Shown here one piece after another: positions 43,104 through 51,388 of a stretch of DNA of 64,000 bases. Origin of the DNA: CAIQQQ01 sp040399685 (GTDB taxonomy: Bacteria; Pseudomonadota; Alphaproteobacteria; Acetobacterales; Acetobacteraceae). The notes under the pieces were generated by a model that had not been told where the DNA came from, did not search any database, and saw only the letters and a list, made by a program, of their open reading frames with translations. Position numbers and translations under genes: made by a program. Location of the stretch: the NCBI GenBank assembly GCA_040399685.1, contig JBBART010000002.1:258635-322634 (forward strand). The letters are read 5' to 3'. Each line of letters begins with the position of its first letter. Position 1 is the first letter of the stretch.

Positions 43104-43195
43104 GGTGTGGCGTTAGACCACCCCGGCGTGGTTTGAAAGCGCGTCATGCGCAGCCACCGCTTTGCAATGGGCGCAGTCGGTGCCACATCCCTCCC

Positions 43196-45028
43196 ATGAG
43201 ATCAGCCCAGACATCCGCCCCTAGCCCCCTCGACCGCAGCGCCTGGCGCACCATCGTCGACTTGCTGCCCTATCTTTGGCCGAAAGGCGAGAACAGCGCC
43301 CGCGTGCGCGTTGTTTTAGCGACGATTTGCCTCGTCTTGGCCAAGCTGGCCACGGTGTATGTGCCGCTTGTCTATGCCCGCGCGGTGGATTCCCTGGCGC
43401 CTGGGCAGGCCATGCTCGTCATCCCGATCGGGTTGATCGGGGCGTATGGCCTGTTGCGCATCGCCAGCGCCGGGTTCGCTGAAATGCGCGATGCCGTGTT
43501 CGCGGCTGTCCAGCAACGTGTGGTGCGCAAGGCGGGTATGCAGAGTTTCCGCCACATGCACCGGCTCTCGTTGCGCTTTCACCTCGACCGCCAGACCGGC
43601 GGGCTGTCACGCAGCATCGAGCGCGGCACCACTGGCATCGAGCAGGTGCTGCGGCTGGCGGTGTTCAACATCCTGCCTACCTTGTTCGAGGTGCTGCTGG
43701 TCACCGCCATTCTGTGGAAGATGTTCGACTGGCGTTTCGCCGCCGTCACGTTCACCGCGGTGGCGCTGTATCTCACCTTCACGATGGGCTTCACCAACTG
43801 GCGGGTGAAGTTCCGCCGCACGATGAACGAGACCGACAGCGACGCCCGCACGAAGGCTGTGGACAGCCTGCTGAACTACGAGACCGTCAAGTATTTCGGC
43901 AATGAGACGCACGAGGCGACGCGCTACGATTCGGCCCTGGCGCGCTATGAAAAGGCGGCGGTCAAAAGCCAGGTCACGCTCAACATGCTCAACCTCGGCC
44001 AGGCGGTGATCATCGCCATCGGCCTGGCGTTGGTCATGTTCATGGCCGCCCAGGGCGTGCGGGACGGCACCATGACGGTGGGCAAGTTCGTGCTGGTGAA
44101 CACCTATCTGATGCAGCTTTACCAGCCGCTGAATTTTATCGGCTTCGTCTACCGCGAGATCAAGCAAGGCCTGGTGGACATGGAGCAGATGTTCCGCCTG
44201 CTCGGCACCAACGCCGAGATCAAGGACCGCCCGGACGCCGTGACGCTGCCGGTGACGCATGCCGCAGCCGAGTTGGTGTTCGACGATGTGGTGTTTGGCT
44301 ACCGGCCAGACCGCGTGATCCTGAAGGGCGTCAGTTTCACGGTGAAGCCGGGCCAGACCCTGGCCATCGTGGGGCCGACCGGCGCTGGAAAATCCACCAT
44401 CAACCGCCTGCTGTTCCGCTTCTACGACGTGACCAACGGCGCCATCCGCATTGATGGCATCGATATCCGCGACGTGTCCCAAGACAGCCTGCGTGCCGCC
44501 ATCGGCGTGGTGCCGCAGGACACGGTGCTGTTCAACGACACCATCCGCTACAACATCGCCTATGGTCGCCCCGGCGCCACCGAGGCGGAGATCGAGGCTG
44601 CCGCGCGGCTGGCGCAGGTGCATGATTTCGTTCTGCGCCTGCCCGACGGCTATGAAACCCGCGTGGGCGAGCGCGGCCTGAAACTGTCCGGCGGCGAAAA
44701 GCAGCGCGTGGCGATTGCCCGCACCATATTGAAAAATCCACGCGTGCTGATCCTCGACGAAGCCACCAGCGCGCTGGACACACGAACCGAGCAGGACATT
44801 CAACTCGCGCTGCGCAGCCTGTCGCGGGACCGCACCACGCTCACCATCGCTCATCGCCTGTCCACGGTGGTGGATGCCGACCAGATCATCGTGCTCGACC
44901 ATGGCTGTGTGGTCGAACGCGGCACCCATCACGCGCTGCTGGCCCAGGACGGCGTCTACGCCCGCATGTGGGCGCTGCAGGCCGAACAACAGGATGCGGG
45001 CGAACTTCTGCCCGCGCCCGCGCAATAA
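43196..45028 (+). CDS. Atm1/ABCB7-type ABC exporter
   Basis: 610-residue half-transporter: about six membrane helices (residues 35-320) and a nucleotide-binding domain with Walker A GPTGAGKS, signature LSGGEKQR, Walker B VLILDEATSALD and H-loop AHRLS. The segment DSLLNYETVKYFGNE is diagnostic of the Atm1/HMT1 branch, which exports glutathione or persulfide conjugates and supports iron-sulfur protein biogenesis or metal resistance. The ATG at 43196 is the start that leaves the usual short N-terminus. A 90-residue protein gene follows after 14 bases and is probably co-transcribed. Confidence 0.93.
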   Translation: MRSAQTSAPSPLDRSAWRTIVDLLPYLWPKGENSARVRVVLATICLVLAKLATVYVPLVYARAVDSLAPGQAMLVIPIGLIGAYGLLRIASAGFAEMRDAVFAAVQQRVVRKAGMQSFRHMHRLSLRFHLDRQTGGLSRSIERGTTGIEQVLRLAVFNILPTLFEVLLVTAILWKMFDWRFAAVTFTAVALYLTFTMGFTNWRVKFRRTMNETDSDARTKAVDSLLNYETVKYFGNETHEATRYDSALARYEKAAVKSQVTLNMLNLGQAVIIAIGLALVMFMAAQGVRDGTMTVGKFVLVNTYLMQLYQPLNFIGFVYREIKQGLVDMEQMFRLLGTNAEIKDRPDAVTLPVTHAAAELVFDDVVFGYRPDRVILKGVSFTVKPGQTLAIVGPTGAGKSTINRLLFRFYDVTNGAIRIDGIDIRDVSQDSLRAAIGVVPQDTVLFNDTIRYNIAYGRPGATEAEIEAAARLAQVHDFVLRLPDGYETRVGERGLKLSGGEKQRVAIARTILKNPRVLILDEATSALDTRTEQDIQLALRSLSRDRTTLTIAHRLSTVVDADQIIVLDHGCVVERGTHHALLAQDGVYARMWALQAEQQDAGELLPAPAQ

Positions 45029-45042
45029 CCAAGGAATCACCG

Positions 45043-45315
45043 ATGCAACAGAATGACGACAGCGGCATGGATGCCGCCCCCGCCGATCTCAGCCATGCCG
45101 GCGCCGTGGTGGACAAGGCGATCGAGTTCATGACGGGGCAGAATATCAGCTCCATCGCCGTCGCCTCCGCGTTGCTGGGCGGTGCGCTGGGCATGCTGAC
45201 ACGTTCGCTCGATGACGAATCGATCGTGCGTATTCTCGGAAATGCCATCGAGAGCGTGCGTGCCGGCGAGTTTCATGCGTCTGCCGACGAAGAACCGCAT
45301 ACGCACGAGCACTGA
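45043..45315 (+). CDS. small protein of unknown function downstream of Atm1-type exporter
   Basis: 90 residues, ATG at 45043 with AAGGA upstream. The middle has a hydrophobic glycine-rich stretch (ISSIAVASALLGGALGML) that may be one membrane helix or a soluble amphipathic segment. The tail EEPHTHEH is rich in His and Glu and could bind metal. It lies 14 bases after the exporter gene and is probably in its operon. I do not recognise a family, and its function is unknown. Confidence 0.65.
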   Translation: MQQNDDSGMDAAPADLSHAGAVVDKAIEFMTGQNISSIAVASALLGGALGMLTRSLDDESIVRILGNAIESVRAGEFHASADEEPHTHEH

Positions 45316-45330
45316 GCGTCGTCATAAACT

Positions 45331-45359
45331 TGACGCGGGCGCCCGTTTTGGCCATAACC
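45331..45359 (+). promoter_or_regulatory. sigma-70-type promoter of rpmB
   Basis: TTGACG at 45331-45336, a 17-base spacer, and CATAAC at 45354-45359: five of six and four of six matches to the consensus hexamers at ideal spacing. The leader from about 45367 to the ATG at 45426 is about 60 bases. This is the clearest housekeeping promoter in the window. Confidence 0.65.
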
Positions 45360-45425
45360 CGCGCCTTGCCAAGTTTTCAGGGGCCGCTCTTCGGCTGGTC
45401 CCTTTGTTCGTTCGAGGAATTCAAG

Positions 45426-45731
45426 ATGTCCCGCCGCTGCCAGATCACGGGCAAGGGTGTCCTGTCGGGTAACAACGTCAGCCACGCCAACAACAAGACC
45501 CGTCGCCGCTTCCTGCCGAATATGCAGCAGTCTTCGATGCTGTCCGATATTCTCGGGATGTCGATCACGATGCGCCTTTGCACCCGCGGTATCCGCACGG
45601 TGGAACACAATGGTGGCCTCGACGCGTTCCTGCTGTCGACCTCGAACACGAAGCTTCCTGAGGAAGCCCGCGTGATCAAGCGCCGCATCATCAAGGCACG
45701 CGATAAGAAGGCCGCTTCGGCAGCCGTCTGA
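45426..45731 (+). CDS. rpmB: 50S ribosomal protein L28
   Basis: L28, a protein of the large ribosomal subunit, 101 residues, the alphaproteobacterial length (longer than the 78 of E. coli). It begins SRRCQITGKGVLSGNNVSHA followed by NNKTRRRFLPN, both highly conserved. The zinc-ribbon form is not seen: only Cys4 and a later single cysteine are present. It has its own promoter upstream and a strong terminator downstream, so it is a single-gene unit, as is common for rpmB in this class. Confidence 0.96.
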   Translation: MSRRCQITGKGVLSGNNVSHANNKTRRRFLPNMQQSSMLSDILGMSITMRLCTRGIRTVEHNGGLDAFLLSTSNTKLPEEARVIKRRIIKARDKKAASAAV

Positions 45732-45756
45732 TTGCGCATTCCGCGACTCTTTAAAA

Positions 45757-45788
45757 GCCGGTCCCTGTTTTCAGGGGCCGGTTTTTTT
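45757..45788 (+). terminator. rho-independent terminator of rpmB
   Basis: GCCGGTCCCTG, a TTTT loop and CAGGGGCCGG form a 10-bp stem with one G-U pair, followed by a run of seven T bases. It is a textbook intrinsic terminator 25 bases after the L28 stop. Confidence 0.85.
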
Positions 45789-45849
45789 ATGTTTTTTGTG
45801 CTGCTGCGTTAACCGGCTCTTTGCCTTCGGTCGTCAGAATGGCGGCACG

Positions 45850-46644
45850 ATGACCCAGCTCATGTTTCCCTGGATTTTGTTTTCCACCACTCTCGGCGTC
45901 GCGCTGACCAGCGCGGCGTGGTTGGCGGTTCGCTGCGCCATGTTCGGCCGGCGCTGCCGGGCGGCGGAGGCGCAATGTGACGCTGCCCGCAGGGGGGAGG
46001 CGTTTGTCGCCCGCACGCTGCAACTCTTCGCGCATGAATTGCAGGCGATGGCGCTCACCCTGCGTGGGCATGCCGACCAACTTTCCGCCGAACGGCACGA
46101 CAATGCACCCAGGATGGCCGCTGCCGCAGCGCAACTGGGCGGTCTGGCGGACGAACTTTGTCACCATTTGCTGCCAACCGGTCAACCCAGCGTGCTGGAA
46201 TGCGAGGCCATCGAGCTTGCTCCGTTGGTCCAGGAGGCCATCGCCACGATGCAGGTTTCCATCTGCCCCGGTCGCCGCAATTGGAGGGTGCGTCAGGATG
46301 CGCCGCCCGGCTTGATTCTGTGGGCAGACCGGCGCGCCTTGCGGCTGGTTCTGGTGCGGGTGCTGGGGGAGGCGGTTCGCTCCTCCGCGCATGACGACTG
46401 GATCGAAATCGGCTGGTCGGTCGAGCGGTCGGGACTTGTGGTGCAAGTGGAGGATGAGGGATCTGGTACGGCCTTGCCAACCATGGCCGAAACCACGCTG
46501 GACAGCCGGGGCATCGGCTTGCGGCTGGCGCTGGCCCGCAGCCTCACCCAGGCCCATGGGGGGGCGCTGGAGGTGGAGGCGCTGGCGCGAATCGGCACGC
46601 GGGTCACGATCGCGTTGCCGGCCGACCTATTGCGCAGCGGGTAA
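45850..46644 (+). CDS. small membrane-anchored histidine kinase-like protein
   Basis: 264 residues. One membrane helix (about residues 5-30, WILFSTTLGVALTSAAWLAV) is followed at once by a HisKA-like segment with LFAHELQAMALTLRGH and an HATPase_c domain with VLGEAVRSSAHDD, VEDEGSG and SRGIGLRLALARSL. There is no input domain, and the N-box is unusual (Glu-Ala where Asn is expected), so ATP binding or kinase activity may be altered. No response regulator is adjacent. It could be a histidine phosphotransfer-like or signalling adaptor rather than a full kinase. Confidence 0.75.
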   Translation: MTQLMFPWILFSTTLGVALTSAAWLAVRCAMFGRRCRAAEAQCDAARRGEAFVARTLQLFAHELQAMALTLRGHADQLSAERHDNAPRMAAAAAQLGGLADELCHHLLPTGQPSVLECEAIELAPLVQEAIATMQVSICPGRRNWRVRQDAPPGLILWADRRALRLVLVRVLGEAVRSSAHDDWIEIGWSVERSGLVVQVEDEGSGTALPTMAETTLDSRGIGLRLALARSLTQAHGGALEVEALARIGTRVTIALPADLLRSG

Positions 46645-46711
46645 ACACGCATGTGTGGCGTATTGGATCGCACCCACCATATCCTAGAGCATCAGATGCG
46701 GGAGATTTCGG

Positions 46712-48583
46712 ATGATGCGGTCATGCGCGCGGCGATGGATTGTGGTGGCGCTTGGGATCGGCTGCCTCGTGGCCCGGGCGCCTGCCGTTCGGGCGGAGGC
46801 CATCCAGCATCTGCGGCTTGATCATTACGTCGAGTCTTACGCTGTCAACGCCGACCAAACCTATGTGCTCACCGTCCGCTCCGACGCAACGCTCCTCACG
46901 CGGCGCGGCCTGAGTGCTGGCGAGCGCGAGACGATGGATTTCTACCCCAAAAGCCAGTCGCTGGAACTGGTGGAGGCCTGGGTAGACCAACCCGACGGCA
47001 GCCGCTTGCAGGTGCAGCCCGGCAGCATCTTCACCCGGCCCAGCCAGGCATCGCAATCCGCCCCCGGTTTCTCTGACAGCCAGACCACGACGGTGCTGTT
47101 CCCGCAGTTGCGTGAAGGCAGCCACACCCACATCGTCTGGCGTCAGACCCAGAAAACCCCGCCATTGCTCGGCTTGCAGATCATCAGCCAGGCACCGCAG
47201 GAATGGGCGGTGGGCGAGCAGACCGTCGATATCACAGCACCCGAATCCGTGCCGTTGCACTGGCGCACACGCGGCGGCTTTGCGGTGCAGGAACGCGTGG
47301 AGGCCGGCGTGCGGCACATCGACGCCCGCATCGCCGATCGGCCCGGCGCCGAGCCGGAGCGCAATGCCGTCGCCAGCAGCGATTTCCAGCCGATGTTCCT
47401 GGCCACCAGCCTTCCGAACCTGGAGGCGCTTGGGGCCATCTACTATCGTCAAAATCTTGACCGCGCCGTCGTCACGCCGGAGATCGCGCAGCTTGCGGCC
47501 TCCATCGTCGGCGATCGCACGGGGCTTGAGGCGGCAAAGTCCATCTATAACTGGGTTGCCGTGAATATTCGCTACGTGGCGGTCTATCTCGATCAGAATG
47601 ACGGCTGGGTGCCGCATCCCGCATCTGAGGTGCTGGCGCGTGGCTATGGCGACTGCAAGGACCATGTGGTGATCATGCAGTCGCTGCTGGCGGCGCGTGG
47701 CATCAAGGCTGATCCGGCCATCATCGACTGGGGCAAGCGCTTCGAACCGCTGCCGCTCTGGGTCACCCAGTTCAACCACGCCATCATCTATCTTCCTGAA
47801 TTCGACCTGTTCCTGAACCCGACCAACCCCTACGCACGATTCGAGGCGCTGGACCCCACGCTGTCAGGCAAGCTTGTGGTGATCGCCACCGAAACCGGCC
47901 GCGTCAGCCGCACGCCGGATCTGCGGCCGGACGATGCGCGATACCGTCTGAACGCGACGGCCAAGGTGCTGACAGACGGCACGATCGAGGGCAACGCCAC
48001 GTTGTCGATGTCGGCCTATGCGGAGTCGTCCATGCGCGGGGCTGTGGCGCAGGCGTCCTCTACCGCGGATCTCGCCGAACAGGTGCTCCGCGCGACGCCG
48101 GAAGGTGGATTTGGCGATTTCAAAACATCGGCCCCGCGTGATCTTGCGGTGCCGTTCACCATTGCGGCCAACTGGCGCAGCCCCCACGGCACGCCTCCCT
48201 GCTGCGCCGCCGCCGCGATCCCCGCGCCTGGCGGCCTCGACCTGTCACGCCCGGCCCAGCTGCGGCAGTATTTGTCGCGGGAAGGGCAGCGCCACAACCC
48301 GGTGATGGTCGGCGCCAAGGACCTGGCCTGGACCACCCGGATCGAACTTCCCGATGGTGCCAAGGCGATCGGCGTGCCGAAGGACGTGCAGACGGTGAAC
48401 GCGGCCGGCAGCTACACGGCCCATTACACGCTCCAGCCAGACGGCTTGCGCGTTGAACGCCGCCTGGTTCTGGACCGCAGCGTCTATCAGCCACAGGATA
48501 TCGCCGCCCTGGAAGCCGTGATCTATGCAGCGCTGGATGACGCACGGGCGCCGTTCACCGTGCAGCGGTCGGTGGGGAACTGA
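46712..48583 (+). CDS. DUF3857 and transglutaminase-like domain protein, periplasmic
   Basis: 623 residues with a signal peptide (VVALGIGCLVARAPAVRAEA). The N-terminal DUF3857 domain (about 30-220) is followed by a transglutaminase-like/papain-fold domain: Cys315 in GYGDCKDHVVIM and His356 in FNHAIIYL. The third catalytic position, normally Asp in LDPT, reads LNPT here (Asn369), giving a Cys-His-Asn set. A third beta-rich domain occupies the C-terminus. Periplasmic proteins of this type are often found with envelope or surface modification genes; substrate unknown. It stands alone between a kinase-like gene and an antiporter gene. Confidence 0.85.
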   Translation: MMRSCARRWIVVALGIGCLVARAPAVRAEAIQHLRLDHYVESYAVNADQTYVLTVRSDATLLTRRGLSAGERETMDFYPKSQSLELVEAWVDQPDGSRLQVQPGSIFTRPSQASQSAPGFSDSQTTTVLFPQLREGSHTHIVWRQTQKTPPLLGLQIISQAPQEWAVGEQTVDITAPESVPLHWRTRGGFAVQERVEAGVRHIDARIADRPGAEPERNAVASSDFQPMFLATSLPNLEALGAIYYRQNLDRAVVTPEIAQLAASIVGDRTGLEAAKSIYNWVAVNIRYVAVYLDQNDGWVPHPASEVLARGYGDCKDHVVIMQSLLAARGIKADPAIIDWGKRFEPLPLWVTQFNHAIIYLPEFDLFLNPTNPYARFEALDPTLSGKLVVIATETGRVSRTPDLRPDDARYRLNATAKVLTDGTIEGNATLSMSAYAESSMRGAVAQASSTADLAEQVLRATPEGGFGDFKTSAPRDLAVPFTIAANWRSPHGTPPCCAAAAIPAPGGLDLSRPAQLRQYLSREGQRHNPVMVGAKDLAWTTRIELPDGAKAIGVPKDVQTVNAAGSYTAHYTLQPDGLRVERRLVLDRSVYQPQDIAALEAVIYAALDDARAPFTVQRSVGN

Positions 48584-48588
48584 CGGTC

Positions 48589-49698
48589 TTATGGCCGATA
48601 GGTGAGGAACAGGAACGTGACAAAAACAACGAGGTGGATGAACCCGTAGAGAATGTTGGTCCGCCCGGTGCCGAAGGTGAGCGTGCTGACGAGCAAGGTC
48701 AGCGCCAGTAGCACGGTGTCCACTGCGTTCAAGCCCAGCATCAGCGGCTTGCCGAGATACAGCGCCACCACGGCCACCGCCGGAAACGTCAACCCGATGG
48801 TGGCCAGGGAGGACCCCAGCGCCAGGTTGATCGATTTCTGCAACTGATTCTGCCGGGCGGCCTGCAACGCGGCGATCCCCTCTGGCAGCAGGATCACCAG
48901 CGCCACCAGCAGGCCGGTGATCGCCGGGGGCGCGCCTATGGCCACGCGGCCGACCTCGACGATGGCAGCGAATTTCTTGGACAGCAGCACCACGGCCACC
49001 AGCGCCACCACCAAAAGCGCCACGCTCCACAGAAGCATGCGGTTGCTCGCAGCGGCGGCGTGACCCTCATGCTCTGCCGTTGCCGTGAAATCGTCGCGAT
49101 GGCGCACGGTCTGGATATAAAGAAAGCCGATATACAGCAGCAGCGTCACGGACCCTGCAAACGCCAGTTGGCCGTTCGAATACGCCGAACCCGGGGTTTC
49201 CTGCGTGTAGTTCGGCAAGATCAATGTCAGGGTCGACAGCACCATCAGCACCGCCAGATAGGCGCTGGCGCCGCGCACGCTGAAGCTCTGCTCCCGGTGG
49301 CGCAACCCGCCCAGCAGGATGCAAAGCCCGGCCAGGCCGTTGCAGACAATCATCACCACGGCGAACACCGTGTCCCGCGCCAAGGTGGGGCTGCCATCGG
49401 GGTCGCCGAGCATCACGGAGGCGATCAGCGCCACCTCGATGATCGTGACGGCTGTGGTCAGCACCAGGGTTCCGTAGGGCTCGCCTGTGCGATGGGCGAT
49501 TGTCTCGGCGTGGTGGACGGCGGCGAACACCGTGGCGAACAGCACCGGCACCAGCAGCACAGCGAGGATCGTCATCATCCCGCCGGGTACGAAACGATCT
49601 CCAAAGCCCAATGCTGACACCACGCTGTAAAAGGCCAGTGCACCCACCGGGGCGATCCAGGCAAAGGCCGGGATGGAGGCTTTTCGGTGAGGTTTCAT
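48589..49698 (-). CDS. calcium/cation-proton antiporter, CaCA family (ChaA-like)
   Basis: 369-residue inner-membrane exchanger with about eleven helices. Two acidic repeats carry the ion-binding glutamates: HHAETIAHRTGEPYGTLVLT with ITIIEVALIAS nearby in the first half, and VILLPEGIAALQAARQNQLQ in the second. They match the ChaA/VCX branch, which exports Ca2+, Na+ or K+ in exchange for protons. The ATG at 49698 is preferred over a longer frame because family members begin near the first helix. It converges on the DUF3857 gene, with a gap of five bases. Confidence 0.9.
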   Translation of the reverse strand: MKPHRKASIPAFAWIAPVGALAFYSVVSALGFGDRFVPGGMMTILAVLLVPVLFATVFAAVHHAETIAHRTGEPYGTLVLTTAVTIIEVALIASVMLGDPDGSPTLARDTVFAVVMIVCNGLAGLCILLGGLRHREQSFSVRGASAYLAVLMVLSTLTLILPNYTQETPGSAYSNGQLAFAGSVTLLLYIGFLYIQTVRHRDDFTATAEHEGHAAAASNRMLLWSVALLVVALVAVVLLSKKFAAIVEVGRVAIGAPPAITGLLVALVILLPEGIAALQAARQNQLQKSINLALGSSLATIGLTFPAVAVVALYLGKPLMLGLNAVDTVLLALTLLVSTLTFGTGRTNILYGFIHLVVFVTFLFLTYRP

Positions 49699-49858
49699 TG
49701 GATATTGCGGCCTTTTCAACACGTGTTTCCACGGAACGATCCGTCCTATGGCATGCCCCTTACAGCGGCAAGCCTTGCACGGAATCGCTGCGTGGTTGTC
49801 TGTTATCGAGACATACGTAACAGGGCCGCTGAAGGCTCGTGAACAAAAGGAAACGCCT

Positions 49859-50476
49859 ATGAAAAATCTGGCGCTGACGCTGGCTTTGTCAGCCTGCCTG
49901 GGCTCGGCGGCCGTGGCGCAGACAAGGCTTCCGACCATTGCCCCCGCCGATTATTCAGACGCGCAGAAGAAGGCGTCGGAAGAATTCCTGGCCGCCCGCA
50001 AGGTTCCTGTGTTCGGACCGTTCGAGCCGCTGATGTACTCACCCGAAGTGATGTCCCAGGCGCGCGCCATGGGCGACTACCTTCGCTATAAATCCGGTGT
50101 CGGCAACACCTTGTCCGAACTTGTCATCCTGGTGACGGCGCGGGAGTGGAGCCAGGATTACGAGTGGTATGTGCATGCGCCGATCGCAGCCAAAGCCGGC
50201 ATCAAGCCGGAGATCATCGCCGCCATCCGCGATGGCCGCCGGCCTGTGGGCATGAGCGAGGATGAAGAAACCGTCTATGATTTCTCCACCGAACTGCACC
50301 GGAACAAGCGCGTTTCAGATGCAAGCTACGGGCGGGCTGAAAAGCGTTTCGGCAAGCCGGCGGTGGTCGATCTGGTGGGGATCAACGCCTATTATACACT
50401 GCTGGCGATGCAGTTGAACGCGTCTCGCTACGAGATGCCGAAGGACGGCGTGAAGTTGCCGCGCCTCCCGGATTAA
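49859..50476 (+). CDS. carboxymuconolactone decarboxylase-family protein, secreted
   Basis: 205 residues with a Sec signal (LALTLALSACLGSAAVAQ). The mature part has the all-helical CMD/AhpD fold pattern: LSELVILVTAREWSQDYEWYVHAPIAAKAGI and a C-terminal helix. The reactive CxxC pair of AhpD peroxidases is absent, so it is of the non-redox CMD type. AAAAGG lies before the ATG at 49859. Export to the periplasm is somewhat unusual for this family but is seen in Rhodospirillales-type genomes. Substrate unknown. Confidence 0.85.
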   Translation: MKNLALTLALSACLGSAAVAQTRLPTIAPADYSDAQKKASEEFLAARKVPVFGPFEPLMYSPEVMSQARAMGDYLRYKSGVGNTLSELVILVTAREWSQDYEWYVHAPIAAKAGIKPEIIAAIRDGRRPVGMSEDEETVYDFSTELHRNKRVSDASYGRAEKRFGKPAVVDLVGINAYYTLLAMQLNASRYEMPKDGVKLPRLPD

Positions 50477-50571
50477 CCCTGCCAGCCGCAAGGGGGCTAC
50501 CCACATCCAGAATATTGCCGCCAGACGGCAAGACCATCTAGGATTCGGTGTATGAGGGAACGCCCCCGCGC

Positions 50572-51384
50572 ATGCTGATCGTGTTGAATGACAGGGTTTC
50601 CGCGCTGATCTCCTCTGGTCTCGGCTGGGCCGCACTAGCGATGTTCGTTTTGCTGTACCTGTCGTCGGAGGTCGGCTACCGCATCGCACTCTGGTTCAAG
50701 CGCAGCCATGAGGTAGACGAGCGCATGCTCTCCGGCGCGGCCACGCTCACGGGCGGCATGTTGGCGTTGGTGGCGTTCATGCTCGGGTTGACGATCAATT
50801 TTGCCCAAAGTCGTTTTGAGGTGCGGCGCGAACATGCGCTGCTGGAGGCCAACGTCATCGGCACCGCCTGGCTGCGCGCCAGGCTCATCGGCGGCGAAGA
50901 AGGCGAGGCGGTGGCGGCGTTGATCGTGCAATACGCCAATGTGCGTCTGGCCTACACCAAGGCTGATGAAAACGGCCCCATCGCGCAGTTGCTCGAACAG
51001 ACCGACGCCATGCAGGCCCAGGTGTGGAACACTATCACTCCGGCCGCGCGCCGCTCGCCCACGGCCGTGATGGCGTCACTGACCAACGGCCTGAACGAGA
51101 TGTTCGACGCCGCCCTCAGCCAGCGCTTTGCCTTCGAAAGTCACGTGCCGCTGAACGTGATCTGGACGTTGCTGGCAGGCTCGGCGCTGTCATTGGGTGC
51201 GATCGGCTACCAGTTCGGCCTCGGCGGCAAGCGGCAGGTGCTGATGTCCTGCCTGCTGCTGATGATGTGGAGCGGCGCGATCATGCTGATCGTCGACTTC
51301 AACCGCCCGCGTGTTGGTTCGCTGCGGGTGGATTCAGCACCTTTGGAATGGACCATCCAGAGCTTTTCACCGCCTGCGCGGTAG
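50572..51384 (+). CDS. DUF4239-like membrane protein
   Basis: 270 residues with four membrane helices: two near the N-terminus (about 15-35 and 60-80) and two near the C-terminus (about 200-220 and 230-250). In between is a helical soluble region of 110 residues (RREHALLEANVIGTAWLRARLI). This is the bestrophin-like DUF4239 layout. Channel activity is possible by fold analogy but unproven. A GTG at 50548 with AGGA upstream is an alternative start eight codons earlier. It converges on uvrB, with a gap of four bases. Confidence 0.75.
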   Translation: MLIVLNDRVSALISSGLGWAALAMFVLLYLSSEVGYRIALWFKRSHEVDERMLSGAATLTGGMLALVAFMLGLTINFAQSRFEVRREHALLEANVIGTAWLRARLIGGEEGEAVAALIVQYANVRLAYTKADENGPIAQLLEQTDAMQAQVWNTITPAARRSPTAVMASLTNGLNEMFDAALSQRFAFESHVPLNVIWTLLAGSALSLGAIGYQFGLGGKRQVLMSCLLLMMWSGAIMLIVDFNRPRVGSLRVDSAPLEWTIQSFSPPAR

Positions 51385-51388
51385 GGGG

